Counted from the stretch's first letter, positions 25,235-34,784 are shown. The stretch is 64,000 nt of DNA from Planctomycetota bacterium (GCA_018242605.1 JAFEBP010000014.1:310001-374000); one strand, 5' to 3'. Notes: a model not told the origin generated them from the letters alone. Numbers and translations are program-made.

Positions 25235-26002
25235 TCAGGCCGTCGCGGCCACGCCGTTCATCACAGGCTCGGCGTCCGGGGTCACGATGCGTGTGGGAGC
25301 GTCGGCAACGGGCTGGCGTTCCGCCGCGGGTAACGGCTGCTGGGACCACTGGCCCACGGCGGCGTCGAGCAATCCCGCGGCGGCGTCGACGCGGCCCATG
25401 ATCATGTGGTACGCGATCAGCGTCGGGATGGCGACGGCCAGGCCCGCCGCGGTGGCGGTCCAGGCTTCGTAGATGCCTTGGGCCAGGCGCTCGGTCTTGC
25501 CGAGGGAATCTCCCGACGCGGCGACGACGGTGAAGGTGCGGATCATGCCCATCACCGTGCCCAGCAATCCGAGCATCGTCGCGACCTGGGGCATCGCCGA
25601 GAGCAGACGCATCCGCCGACGCAGCGTGAGCACCTGCCGCTGACCCGCTTCTTCGATGAGGCGATCGCGGGTCTCGCGGGGTTCGTGCGCCGCCCGTGCC
25701 GCGGCCGAGAGCACCGCCGCGAGCGGGCTGGGGTCGGCGGCGCAGCGATCCATGAGCCGCCGGGGGTCGTTGCGGAGCGAGGGGATTTCAGCGACAAGCG
25801 CGGGCGGCGCGATCCGGGACCGACGCAGCACGATGAGCCGCTCCACGATGATCGTGAGCGCCACCAGCGAGCAGAACCCGATGGGCACCATGATCCATCC
25901 GCCCTTGACCATGAGGTCCCAGACGGAATGAAGCGGCATGTCGCCGGAGGGCGCATCCGCGGCGAGCGTGAAAGGCAGGGCAATAGTGGGTGAGTCGAGC
26001 AT
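25235..26002 (-). CDS. exbB: MotA/TolQ/ExbB-type proton channel
   Basis: A 255-residue ExbB-family protein: TM1 in GGWIMVPIGFCSLVALTIIV (about 33-52), a cytoplasmic helical loop (LRRRMRLLSAMPQ), then TM2 and TM3 in VATMLGLLGTVMGMIRTF and AWTATAAGLAVAIPTLIAYH, the conserved MotA/ExbB signature. The ATG at 26002 lies 11 bp after the stop of the TPR gene. The Pro-rich C-terminal 40 residues are variable. It forms the stator channel with ExbD. Confidence 0.92.
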   Translation of the reverse strand: MLDSPTIALPFTLAADAPSGDMPLHSVWDLMVKGGWIMVPIGFCSLVALTIIVERLIVLRRSRIAPPALVAEIPSLRNDPRRLMDRCAADPSPLAAVLSAAARAAHEPRETRDRLIEEAGQRQVLTLRRRMRLLSAMPQVATMLGLLGTVMGMIRTFTVVAASGDSLGKTERLAQGIYEAWTATAAGLAVAIPTLIAYHMIMGRVDAAAGLLDAAVGQWSQQPLPAAERQPVADAPTRIVTPDAEPVMNGVAATA

Positions 26003-26013
26003 GTGAGCGGACC

Positions 26014-29000
26014 TTACTTGAGTCGGCCGGGGGTGACGGGGAGCGACGCGGGTTGATCCACCGAACTGGTGCGCCCGGGCAAGGGCGCGGGCCGCGCGGC
26101 GGCCGCGGCCTCGGTGGCGGGCTTGGCCCACTGGGAATCGGGGAATCGCTTGGCGACCTGCTCGAACTGAGCGATGGCCTCGGTGTGCTTCTTCTGTTCG
26201 GCGAGGCAGCGGCCCGCTTCGTAGAGCGCGGCGGCGCTCCACTGCGGGTATTGGTAGAGAATGTCGACCTTGAGCAACTCGCGCACCGCTTCATCGAGGC
26301 GTCCAAGGCCGTACAGGCACTCGCCGATCTGGAACTGCGCCCTCGCGGCGGTGGGGCCGTCGTGCTTCTCCACAACGTTGCGATACGCCGCGATCGCGTC
26401 CTCGCGTTTGCCCGAGTTCTCGAGCGCCCAGCCGATGCCGAAGGCGGCGCGGAACCACTGGTCGCTGTCCGCGAACAGTTCGCGATGACGCGAGAAGGCT
26501 CGTTCGCTCGCGGCCCAGTCCTGAGTCGCCGCCGCGGCCTCGCCCAGCCGCAGCAGCGCCGCCGAGCGGAGCGGTTGATCTTTGGTACGGTCGGCGACCA
26601 CGCTGAACTCTCGCGCGGCCTCGGCCGCACGCCCGGTGGCGAGCAGGGCTTCGCCGTACGTAACGCCCGCGGAATCGAGCAGGTCGCTGCGGGGGAACTG
26701 CGTCGCGAAATCCGCAAGAGTCTTCGCGGCGTCGCCGGGTTGGCCGGCGCGCAGTTCGCACACGGCACGCAGATACACAGCGCGCGGGAGGAGCGCGTCG
26801 GTGTCCGCATTCTCAGGGCCCGACGCCGCGCCGCGGCAACGTTCCAGCAGTGGCAGGGCCGCGGCGAAGTCTGACTTGGAGATGTGAAGCTGCGCCAGCT
26901 CGATGGCGGCGTGAGCTTCGATGTTCTTCGGCGGACCGTTGTTCAGCAGCGCCGTATACGCATCGATCGCCTCGGGCACGCGATTCAGGTGAGCCAGGGC
27001 CCAGGCCCGTTCGTACGCCGCCGCGGCGGCAAGGGTCGGATCGCCGGCGGCGCTGTTCGTTTGAAGAGAATCGAACTCCTTAATCGCGTCTTCGAGTTTT
27101 CCCGAGCGGCAGAGCGCGATGGCGTGCTGAATGCGGGCTTCTCCGGCGCGGGCGTGCGTCGGGTGCGCTTTCACAATCGCGGCGTATGCGGCTTCGGCCT
27201 GCTCGTAGTCTCCCTGGCGCAGGAGCAGGCCGGCGCGATCGAGGGCGGCGTCGATACCAGCGTCACCCGCGCCGGGCGCCGAGGCGAGTTGATCGAGCAG
27301 GGCCGCGGCGTCGGCGTCTCGTCCTTGCGCGGAGGCGATGGCCGCGAGGTGACGCAGCGAGTGGGTCTTGAATCGGGGCGATTCGGACTTGGCTTCCAGA
27401 GCCAGCGTCTGTTCGAACGCCGCCTTGGCTTCATCGAGTCGTTTGAGTTCGACGAGGGCTTGGCCTCGTTCAAACGCCGCCTGAATGGCGGCGTCGCTCT
27501 TGCTGTTGCCGGCAGTGACTCGTTCGTAGATCGCGACCGCCTCGGCGAGTTTGGATTGCCGATGCAGGCACAACCCCAGCTTGAGGAGCGCTGTTTGCGA
27601 ATCGGGCCCGGCCCCGTCAGTAGCCTGCCGCAACCACTTTTCGGCGTCCGTCCAGTCTGAGGCGGCAAAGGCGATATCTCCCAAGGCGGTCACAGCGGCG
27701 CGGAGGAGGGCCGGGTCACCCGTGTCGGCGCTCTCGGCGGCTCTTTGCAGCAGCGGGGCCGCGTCCGCGGGGCGATTCAGTTGAACCAGGCACAGCCCGC
27801 GGCGCACGCCGGCCCGCCATGCCTGCGGGTGCGTGGGATCGTGCGAGAGGAACGCCCCGTACGCGGATTCGGCCTTGTCGTACGCGTGCCGGAGGTACTC
27901 GTTCTCCGCGATGAGCAGGCGGGCGTCGGCGGCTCCGGATCCGTCGGGGTTGGCGTCAAGATACTCGCGGCACGCGGCGAGACTTTGAGCATACTTGCCC
28001 AGCCGATGCAGCGTGCCGGCGCGCGCGAGCAGGGCGCGGGCCTTGAGCGGAGCCGCGGCAGCGCTATTGGCGATCGACTCGTAGACCTGCTCGGCGTCCG
28101 CGTCATTGCCCGCGGCGGTCAGGGCGGCACCGCGTTCGAGTTGCAGATCGGGCACCCACGGGCTCTTGGGGTATGTCTCAACGGCACGCTGCAGAATCGC
28201 GGCGGCTTTCTCGGCGTGATCGAGACGCAACTCGCACCGGGCCCGCCAGAACGCGATCTCGGCGCCGAGCGCCTCGGCCTGTTCGGTGGGGATGGCGTCA
28301 AGAGTGGTGAGCGCCTGCGTGAACTTGCGGTCGTCCGCGAGGCACCGGGCGCGTTCGAGTTGGCCCGCAGCGCCGGCGGCGAACTTTGGGTAACGGGCGG
28401 AAAGATCGTCCAGCGTCGCAAGGGCTTGGTCGGCGTGGCCCGCGGCACGAACGAGCTGCGCCTTGCCGAGGAGTGCGTCCGGCTCTATCGCCGGATCGCC
28501 GCACGCCGCGGCAACCGCGTACAGGGTGGCGGCGGTCTCGGCATCACCCGCGCGGTGGCGGCACTGGGCTTCGACCAGCGTGGCGTGCTTCAGAAGCGGG
28601 CTCGTCGCGTGCGCTTCTCGCCACTTCGCGAGCCGATCCGCCGCGATGGTGTCATTTCCGCTCGCGGCTTCGCACAGCGCCAGCAGATACTCGGCCCGCT
28701 CGCGGGACGCGCTTGTTGGCCACTTCTCGATCACGCCCGCGAGCGTGGCGCGGGCCTTGGTGAAGTCTCCCGTGTTGTACTCGGCTTCACCGAGAAGCGC
28801 CGTCGCCGCGTCTGCGCCCGCAAAGTCGGGGGAGTCCTTGAGCAAACGCCGCAGCCAATCCGCGGCGGACGCGGCGTCGCCGGCCGCGAGGCAGCACTGC
28901 GCGCGGAGCATCTTCGCGTCCGCGGCGAACTCGAAGTTCTTGAGCGTCACGACCTTGTCCAGTTCCGCGGCGGCTTCCGCGTGCTTGCCGAGCCGCACAA

Positions 29001-29229
29001 GGCAGACCGCTAGTCCGTACCGGGCTTGCGGAGCCTTGGGGCTGTCGGGATGATCGCGAAGGAACGAGCGGTATTCATCCGCGGCGAGGTCGTTCATGCC
29101 ACGGTTGAGCAGCCCGGTGCCCGCGCGATACGCCCGCTCGGCATCGCCGCCCGCGGGTTGTGCCGCGGCGATCGAGAAGAGCGACGCGGCTGCCAACAGA
29201 TGGATGATGGGGCGCGACGGGGTGGACAT
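26014..29229 (-). CDS. Large periplasmic TPR protein (ExbBD-linked)
   Basis: 1071 residues. Signal peptide (MSTPSRPIIHLLAAASLFSI..AAQ), then TPR repeats almost end to end: typical pairs are GMNDLAADEYRSFLRDHPDS, GKREDAIAAYRNVVEKHDGP and KKHTEAIAQFEQVAKRFPDS. The Pro-rich C-terminus has no anchor. The start is the ATG at 29229, chosen for the signal peptide; the SD is weak. First gene of the TPR-exbB-exbD-fusion unit with 11-bp spacings. Large TPR proteins next to exbB/exbD are frequent in planctomycetes and probably act as periplasmic scaffolds, comparable in position to YbgF/CpoB of Tol systems. Confidence 0.88.
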   Translation of the reverse strand: MSTPSRPIIHLLAAASLFSIAAAQPAGGDAERAYRAGTGLLNRGMNDLAADEYRSFLRDHPDSPKAPQARYGLAVCLVRLGKHAEAAAELDKVVTLKNFEFAADAKMLRAQCCLAAGDAASAADWLRRLLKDSPDFAGADAATALLGEAEYNTGDFTKARATLAGVIEKWPTSASRERAEYLLALCEAASGNDTIAADRLAKWREAHATSPLLKHATLVEAQCRHRAGDAETAATLYAVAAACGDPAIEPDALLGKAQLVRAAGHADQALATLDDLSARYPKFAAGAAGQLERARCLADDRKFTQALTTLDAIPTEQAEALGAEIAFWRARCELRLDHAEKAAAILQRAVETYPKSPWVPDLQLERGAALTAAGNDADAEQVYESIANSAAAAPLKARALLARAGTLHRLGKYAQSLAACREYLDANPDGSGAADARLLIAENEYLRHAYDKAESAYGAFLSHDPTHPQAWRAGVRRGLCLVQLNRPADAAPLLQRAAESADTGDPALLRAAVTALGDIAFAASDWTDAEKWLRQATDGAGPDSQTALLKLGLCLHRQSKLAEAVAIYERVTAGNSKSDAAIQAAFERGQALVELKRLDEAKAAFEQTLALEAKSESPRFKTHSLRHLAAIASAQGRDADAAALLDQLASAPGAGDAGIDAALDRAGLLLRQGDYEQAEAAYAAIVKAHPTHARAGEARIQHAIALCRSGKLEDAIKEFDSLQTNSAAGDPTLAAAAAYERAWALAHLNRVPEAIDAYTALLNNGPPKNIEAHAAIELAQLHISKSDFAAALPLLERCRGAASGPENADTDALLPRAVYLRAVCELRAGQPGDAAKTLADFATQFPRSDLLDSAGVTYGEALLATGRAAEAAREFSVVADRTKDQPLRSAALLRLGEAAAATQDWAASERAFSRHRELFADSDQWFRAAFGIGWALENSGKREDAIAAYRNVVEKHDGPTAARAQFQIGECLYGLGRLDEAVRELLKVDILYQYPQWSAAALYEAGRCLAEQKKHTEAIAQFEQVAKRFPDSQWAKPATEAAAAARPAPLPGRTSSVDQPASLPVTPGRLK

Positions 29230-29373
29230 GGGAGGTTCCCAGCGGTGAGCGCGAGCCGCCACGACCGCGACGGGCGCGGGTCGTGCGGAACGCATCAGGG
29301 ACGAGTCGCAGGCAAGAAGCGTGGGCCGATCTCTCGGTTCCGCGCTTCGAAAGTGGGGTGATCCGGGCGAGAG

Positions 29374-32220
29374 TTACCAGGCGGGAGAAGTGGGGGCGTC
29401 GGGCGCTGCGGGCGGTGCCGGAGGTGCCGGAGCGGCCGGGGCGGCAGGAGCAGCTGGGGCCGCGGGCGCGGCTGCCGGTGCCGGGGCCTGCGGAGCTTCC
29501 GGGGCCTGCGGAGCTTCCGGGGCCTGCGGCGCTTCGGGGGCCTGCGGCGGTTCGGGAACTTCGGCGATTTCAGGCATCTCAATCGCGGCCCGCCGATCTG
29601 CGCCCTCGGCCTGGTCCTCCATCGCCTGCGCAGCGGCTTCGATCTGCCCTTCCAGTTCTTCGATCGCGGAATCGATCTGCTCCGCGCTTCCTTCCATCTG
29701 GTCGGCCGCGGCTTCCAGAGCGCTGGCTTCCGCGGCGGCGGCGGCCATGCGTTCATGCAGGGCCGCGAGCTGCGCGTGCAAGCTGGCGCGGGCGTCGTCG
29801 TTGGGGGCGTCATCGATGCGCTCTTCAAGCGCGTCGGCCTGCTGCTCGATCTTGTTGGACTGCTCCTCGGCCTTCTCCGAGCGCTTGCGGACCTTCTCGG
29901 CCTCCTTGTTCACGGTCTTCTGCTGGGCCTGCAACTCCTTGAGCGCCGCTTGGAGCCGGGCAAGGTGCTCCTTGCTCAACGCCTGATGCTCGGCGTGCTG
30001 CTTGTGCTGTCCCAGGGCGGCCTGGTACTCAAGCAGCGCCTTATCCAATGCAATGGCCGGCTTTGCCGCGCGGCTTACGCCGACCCGCGCCACCGGATCA
30101 GAACCGGGGTTGATCAACTCCACGAACGCGGCGAAGACCTTGTGCTGGGCCTCGGTGGCGTGCACCACGATCTTGTCCGCGTGCGGCTCGATGATGATCG
30201 GAACATCGCTGCGACTCATGAGTTCCGTGAGGGCCTCGAGCTTGCCCTCGGGCAGGACGTACGTTCGGACGACCTCTTCGCCGTTGTCCAGGGTGATCGC
30301 GAGCGGTGCCGTGGCCGAGAGGCCGCGGCCCTGATAGACGCGCAGGGCCTGCGCCGGTTGGCCGGGGACCGTGACGACGCCGCGCGCCCCCGTCATCGGT
30401 GCGAAGGCGCGGGCGGTGGGAGCGGGAGTGGAGTTCGGCGATGGCGCCAGCGCGGGGCCGAACAGGTTCATCGAGCGCGGGCGTTGGCGCCCGTCCTGGC
30501 GGTCCAGTTCCGCTTCCATCTTGTGGAGGCGCTGCTCCAGCTCGTGGACGGCCTTCTCGATCTGCGTGACGTCAACGCTCTGGCGGCCGGCGCCAGCCGA
30601 AGCGCCCGCCGCGGCGCCGGCGAGCTCTCTGGCTCGCATCGCGGCCAGCGCGGGGGCTTCGCCGAAGAACTCGGACTGACCACCGTGCGACGCGACCTGG
30701 CCCTTCGAAGTACCGACGACTATCTTCGCCCGCGGCGTGGCGGAGGCTGTCGCCTTGGGGGTCTCTGACTCCTCCGTGGGGGGGCAGGCCAGGGCCGGCA
30801 TGACGATCATCCCCGCAGCGGCGATCGTCAGGGCGGCTGCGGCTCCCAGGATCGAAGGCCTGGGGGCGGTTCTCTGTGTCATCACCATCGTGATTCTCCT
30901 TGCTAAACGCTTGGCTCCACCGGACATCACCCCAAGACCGGGCGGCGCACACCGCACGGCCAGTTGCTGATTCGGAAGACTGAGGAACGACTTGGTCGCC
31001 AGCAGCGCCCGGGCATAAGCGCGGCGGCTTTGCGGCAGAAGGCTGGTCACCCACGCGTCGCAGCAGGTGTCCGCTTCATCGCGGACGCGGCGGCGGGCCC
31101 ACCAGACGATCGGGTGCCACCAGTACACCAGGCTCACGAGCGCCACCAGCCACGCGATGCGATGATCCTTGCGTCGCAGGTGCGCTAGTTCGTGCAGCAC
31201 CACGGAGCGGCGGGCATCGTCGTCCAACTCTCGCCAAAGCGACACGGGCAGGACGAGGCGGGGCTTCAAACCACACACGATCATCGGTGAGAGTCGATCG
31301 TGGGTCTGCAGGGTGAGAGGGGCGCTGGAGAGGCCCGCCTGCCGGGCGCAGGAATCAACCAAGGCGAGCATCGGCGGCGATGCGGGGCGTGCGCGGGAGA
31401 GGATGCGCCGCATGGCGACCATCCGCGCCGACCAGCAGAGCGCGATCACGCCCACGCCGCCCAGCCAGACGGACAAAGGCAGCGGCGGCACCTGTGAGAC
31501 TTGATCCCGCACGCTGAGCGCCCAGGCCAGCCAGTCATGCGCCGCCAGGCGCAATGAAGCCGGGGCTTGCGTAGTCGGGATCGGTTGAGACTCAACGGTG
31601 GGATTCGCCAAGGATGGCGTGGCCGTAGTGAACGACGCCGCCGGAGCCGCGTCGAGCTTCTCGACCAGTCGCTCCGCTGCACGCGGCGCGACCGCGCGGG
31701 GCGTCACGACCGGGCTGACAAGAGGCAGCGAGAACGCGGCCGCGGGTTCGATTTCTTCGCACGGCGCGGTCGTATCGGTGCCGCCCAACTCTCCGACCCA
31801 GAGGGCGGCGGGCGCATCCACCAACTCCGCCGGCTCCGTGAGCAATTCCGCGGGCGCGGGATGATCGACCGGCGACGACGAATTCGCGATCGTCGGTACT
31901 GCATTGGCGGGAGCGGGGCGAGCCCCGGCCGCGGGCTGCGTAGCCATGTTCCGCGGACTCGACGCCGGAATATGTTCAGACGCCGCGACCCAGTGACGCG
32001 ACGCATCCAGCACCCGGGCGGATTGGAACCACGTGGGCCGCCAGACGAGCGAAGCCAGCAGCGGTGTAATAAAGGACGCGATCACCGCCAACCACATCGC
32101 GTGACGCGTCGCGGGGCGGCACCCCGGCCAGCGGCAAGCGGCGCAGACCAGGAGCGAGAGAGGGGCCGCGGCGAGCGATCCGATCCAGAGCAGTTCAGTG
32201 GTGCGCGAGGCGAGTTCCAT
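29374..32220 (-). CDS. M56 (BlaR1-like) membrane metallopeptidase without penicillin-sensor domain
   Basis: A 948-residue relative of BlaR1/MecR1. Two N-terminal TMs (about 8-65), a variable Pro/Ala loop (90-240), further TMs around 250-280, then the zinc protease site HELAH near residue 342 and EADTCCDAW as the distal part of the site. A TM in ILGAAAALTIAAAGMIVM is at about 465. The C-terminal half is not the usual beta-lactam-binding domain: it has a small globular region, a long coiled coil (about 740-870) and a tail of PEAPQAPEAPQAP and A/P repeats. The ATG at 32220 has AGGAA. It follows blaI by 114 bp; by analogy, sensing of an envelope signal leads to BlaI cleavage. Confidence 0.88.
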   Translation of the reverse strand: MELASRTTELLWIGSLAAAPLSLLVCAACRWPGCRPATRHAMWLAVIASFITPLLASLVWRPTWFQSARVLDASRHWVAASEHIPASSPRNMATQPAAGARPAPANAVPTIANSSSPVDHPAPAELLTEPAELVDAPAALWVGELGGTDTTAPCEEIEPAAAFSLPLVSPVVTPRAVAPRAAERLVEKLDAAPAASFTTATPSLANPTVESQPIPTTQAPASLRLAAHDWLAWALSVRDQVSQVPPLPLSVWLGGVGVIALCWSARMVAMRRILSRARPASPPMLALVDSCARQAGLSSAPLTLQTHDRLSPMIVCGLKPRLVLPVSLWRELDDDARRSVVLHELAHLRRKDHRIAWLVALVSLVYWWHPIVWWARRRVRDEADTCCDAWVTSLLPQSRRAYARALLATKSFLSLPNQQLAVRCAPPGLGVMSGGAKRLARRITMVMTQRTAPRPSILGAAAALTIAAAGMIVMPALACPPTEESETPKATASATPRAKIVVGTSKGQVASHGGQSEFFGEAPALAAMRARELAGAAAGASAGAGRQSVDVTQIEKAVHELEQRLHKMEAELDRQDGRQRPRSMNLFGPALAPSPNSTPAPTARAFAPMTGARGVVTVPGQPAQALRVYQGRGLSATAPLAITLDNGEEVVRTYVLPEGKLEALTELMSRSDVPIIIEPHADKIVVHATEAQHKVFAAFVELINPGSDPVARVGVSRAAKPAIALDKALLEYQAALGQHKQHAEHQALSKEHLARLQAALKELQAQQKTVNKEAEKVRKRSEKAEEQSNKIEQQADALEERIDDAPNDDARASLHAQLAALHERMAAAAAEASALEAAADQMEGSAEQIDSAIEELEGQIEAAAQAMEDQAEGADRRAAIEMPEIAEVPEPPQAPEAPQAPEAPQAPEAPQAPAPAAAPAAPAAPAAPAAPAPPAPPAAPDAPTSPAW

Positions 32221-32334
32221 GCGCTGTTCCTGCCGCCGTGAAAACTTGGGAGCGCCCCGGCACACACGTGGGGGCGAAAGACCAACACGATCATCCTGTA
32301 CGACCCGCACGCCGCGGGCCGTGCGGGGGCCCGC

Positions 32335-32715
32335 TCAACCATCCAGCCCGTCGATCAACTTCCGCAGCCGAGTGATCTCATCGTCGGTGAACTTCTCGTT
32401 CTCGATGAGTTGCAGCACCATCGGCCCCGCGGCCCCGTCGTACAACTGCTCCAGCAACGCCCGCACCCTCGACTTGGCCACGCTCTGGCGCGACACCTTG
32501 GCCTTGTACCGGTAGGCATGCTCGTCCTTGTCGCTCCCGACGTATCCCTTCTGCTCGAGGCGGGAAAGAAAGGTGAGGACGGTGGTGTAGGCGACTTTGC
32601 GGTTGCGCTCGTGCAGGCGGGCCAGCACGTCGCGGACCGTCAGGGGTCCATTCTCCCAGAGGATGCGCAGAACCTCGAGTTCCGCCTCGCCGAGTTCGTA
32701 ATCGCGTTTGCTCAT
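32335..32715 (-). CDS. blaI: BlaI/MecI/CopY-family transcriptional repressor
   Basis: A 126-residue winged-helix repressor. The DNA-binding domain (about 5-75) has LGEAELEVLRILWENGPLTV, VRDVLARL and VAYTTVLTFLSRLEQKGYV. The C-terminal dimerisation helices follow (VRALLEQLYDGAAGPMVLQL, DDEITRLRKLIDGLDG). The start at 32715 fits the family; the upstream frame overlaps the operators. It precedes the M56 protease gene in the same direction, the classic repressor/sensor-protease pair, and two operator palindromes lie directly upstream, so it is autoregulated. Confidence 0.93.
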   Translation of the reverse strand: MSKRDYELGEAELEVLRILWENGPLTVRDVLARLHERNRKVAYTTVLTFLSRLEQKGYVGSDKDEHAYRYKAKVSRQSVAKSRVRALLEQLYDGAAGPMVLQLIENEKFTDDEITRLRKLIDGLDG

Positions 32716-32756
32716 CGGGTCGTGGGGGTCGGGGGCGTGAATAGGATCGGAGGAAT

Positions 32757-32797
32757 CTACTACAGTTGTCGTAGATAGTCTACTACAAGCGTCGTAG
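32757..32797 (-). promoter_or_regulatory. Two BlaI-type operator palindromes
   Basis: CTACTACAGTTGTCGTAG (32757-32774) and CTACTACAAGCGTCGTAG (32780-32797). Both fit CTACnACAnnyGTnGTAG, which contains the TACA/TGTA core bound by BlaI/MecI/CopY repressors. Their centres are 23 bp apart, about two helical turns, and they lie 42-82 bp upstream of the blaI start where the promoter should be. Confidence 0.8.
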
Positions 32798-32880
32798 CGT
32801 GTCAAGGGTCTTTGGGAGAATTCGCCGAGCGATTTCACGCTGTGGAAAATCAGTCGCCGGGTCGGCCGATTCCCGCGATC

Positions 32881-33315
32881 TCACGGGGCCTGCAACGGCG
32901 CGCCGAGAAACGCCCTGAACTCGCGGAAGGTGGCGGAATCCAGCTTCGCGGATATGGACTCGACGTCTTCGTCGTCGATCGGCACCAACTTGTCGCCCGC
33001 CACTTGGAACCCGCCGTCGGGCCGCAGGCACATGGAGTACATGCCGGTGCGGACACCCCCAACCCATAGATCCTCGCCGCGGGGATGCGACGGCGGCGCC
33101 CAGACCACGAGTCGCAAGAACGCTAGGTCGCGAGAAATCCTGGCTTCCGCAACCTTGAAGAATCTCGCTTCAGGGGGCCCAAATCGCTTCGTTGCAGGAT
33201 CGATCGTGTGGCGGTATCCCACCACGACTTGGCCGACCAGCGCGTGCCACGCGGCGTATTCGTAAGCGGAAGGGTCGTCGGGGGCGGTCGGGCCCCAGGG
33301 CTCTTTGGAATTCAT
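32881..33315 (-). CDS. Hypothetical protein
   Basis: A 144-residue soluble protein preceded by a strong AAGGAGG. No signal peptide, membrane segment or motif that I recognise. It is mixed in composition with conserved-looking aromatic segments (YEYAAWHALVGQVVVGYRHT, FLRLVVWAPPSHPRGEDLWV) and an acidic C-terminal helix region (IDDEDVESISAKLD). It ends 166 bp before the blaI start and is probably transcribed on its own. Function unknown. Confidence 0.7.
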   Translation of the reverse strand: MNSKEPWGPTAPDDPSAYEYAAWHALVGQVVVGYRHTIDPATKRFGPPEARFFKVAEARISRDLAFLRLVVWAPPSHPRGEDLWVGGVRTGMYSMCLRPDGGFQVAGDKLVPIDDEDVESISAKLDSATFREFRAFLGAPLQAP

Positions 33316-33492
33316 GGTGGTCCTCCTTCGAAGCGGAACATTGCTTCACGCGTCGAGGCGCATGGTACCCAAAGCGTCGCCGGAATTCGACGCTCGCCTG
33401 ATCGGGCACGAGCGTGGAATTTCACGCGGGGCCGATCCGCAAGCACGAAGAGACAAAGGAAGAACCCGCGAACTTCGCCAGTTACGTCGGAA

Positions 33493-33951
33493 CTAGCGAC
33501 CGTGCCCGCATTCCGGGCACGCGCCGGGCGTTGAACGCAGGTCGTATTGGCATGCCGGGCAGTGGCCGGGGATGCGTGGCGGCCGGCGCGTGAGGGCGGC
33601 GGCCAGAGCGCTCAGCGCCAGGGGCATCCAGAGCGGCAAAAGGAACAGCGAAATGGTGCGAGCACCCACCGTCACGGTCGCCACCCGCCCGTCCCAGCCG
33701 CTCCAGAAGAACGTCTGCAGCACCGTGGAGGGCGCGACCAGGATGCGGGCCGAAGGCAGGCCTGTCTGGATGACCAGGCCGCCCTGCTGGAGCTTCACCT
33801 GCCAATCGGTGCCCGGGATCATGCAAGGCGGCGTGCCCGGATAGCTCACGCTCCAGCCGATGATGCACGCGAAGGCAACTGCAATTGAAAACCACCAACC
33901 GATGCGGCGTGCTGTTGCCAGCCCGGCGGGTCGATTGGTGGCGGGTTGCAT
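33493..33951 (-). CDS. Small membrane protein with C-terminal zinc ribbon
   Basis: 152 residues. TM1 lies near 18-36 (IGWWFSIAVAFACIIGWSV), followed by an extracytoplasmic loop of about 55 residues and TM2 near 96-115 (TISLFLLPLWMPLALSALAA). The C-terminal rubredoxin-like zinc ribbon is CPACQYDLRSTPGACPECG, with two CxxC pairs. Two-TM proteins with this ribbon are common and uncharacterised in planctomycetes. It starts at the ATG at 33951, 22 bp after the stop of the TerB-like gene, so the two may be co-transcribed. Confidence 0.75.
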   Translation of the reverse strand: MQPATNRPAGLATARRIGWWFSIAVAFACIIGWSVSYPGTPPCMIPGTDWQVKLQQGGLVIQTGLPSARILVAPSTVLQTFFWSGWDGRVATVTVGARTISLFLLPLWMPLALSALAAALTRRPPRIPGHCPACQYDLRSTPGACPECGHGR

Positions 33952-33973
33952 CGCGGAGTTTATCCGCGGGAGA

Positions 33974-34540
33974 TTACGAGAGCAGGCGCGTCACTGTGTC
34001 GATGATCCGCTGCTCGCGGACATTGACCTGAGGGAACATGCCGAACAGCCCGCCGCTGGCGGTGGCGACCTTGTTCGCGAACTTCACGAGATCCTCGCGG
34101 AACTCCTTGAGCTCGGCGGGCGAGAGGATCTTGCGGAGTTCCCCGGCGTACATGCGCCACGCGGCGCGAGCATCGTCGTTGGGGCCGCGGTGCAGCCAAT
34201 CCTTCAGACGGGCGATGGCGTGGCCATCATGGGGCATGCCCAGCTTGACCGCCGCGGCGAGAACCGCTTCGATCTCACTCTTGGAAACACTCCCGTCGGC
34301 CCACGCGACCTCGACGAGCGGGTAGATTTTGAAGACCGCGAGCATCTCGCCGCGGACGCTCACGCTCACGAGGCGATCCAGAACTTCCTCGTTCGTGATG
34401 CCGGTGGCGGCGCGCAGTTCGTCCCTGTCGACCTTGGATTTGAAGACCTTCTTTAGCTTGTCGACCAACTCCGCGTCTTTGGTGCGGAAGTATCCTTCTT
34501 CGAAACTCTCTTCTCTGGCGTGGAATGCGTCGGTGGGCAT
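33974..34540 (-). CDS. TerB-like (tellurite-resistance fold) cytoplasmic protein
   Basis: A 188-residue helical protein. The central segment YPLVEVAWADGSVSKSEIEA has the acidic D-G-x-x-x-x-x-E pattern of TerB domains, which are helical bundles with a possible metal site. An N-terminal KLKKVFKSKVDRDELRAATG region is also helical. The family is linked to membrane-associated stress functions, but no specific role can be given here; no other ter gene is near. It is divergent from the alpha/beta hydrolase gene, with 244 bp of shared upstream region. Confidence 0.65.
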   Translation of the reverse strand: MPTDAFHAREESFEEGYFRTKDAELVDKLKKVFKSKVDRDELRAATGITNEEVLDRLVSVSVRGEMLAVFKIYPLVEVAWADGSVSKSEIEAVLAAAVKLGMPHDGHAIARLKDWLHRGPNDDARAAWRMYAGELRKILSPAELKEFREDLVKFANKVATASGGLFGMFPQVNVREQRIIDTVTRLLS

Positions 34541-34784
34541 GATGTCTGGCCTCGTAGGTGGTGTCTAAGTCTGACGGTAGCCCGGCGATCATGGGCCGCG
34601 GGCGGTGTACCGCTGAACGGGGGATTGTAGGGAGATGACGGTTGGCGATCAGCGCGGGCCCCTCGAAATGGTCCCCGCGGCACCGCGACACGCCTGCCAA
34701 TAACCGAGAATCAGCGGGGGTGGGCACACAAGCCGCGGCGCTCCGCGCCCGCCGAATCCTCCCCGCGGGGCCATACGTTTGGCC

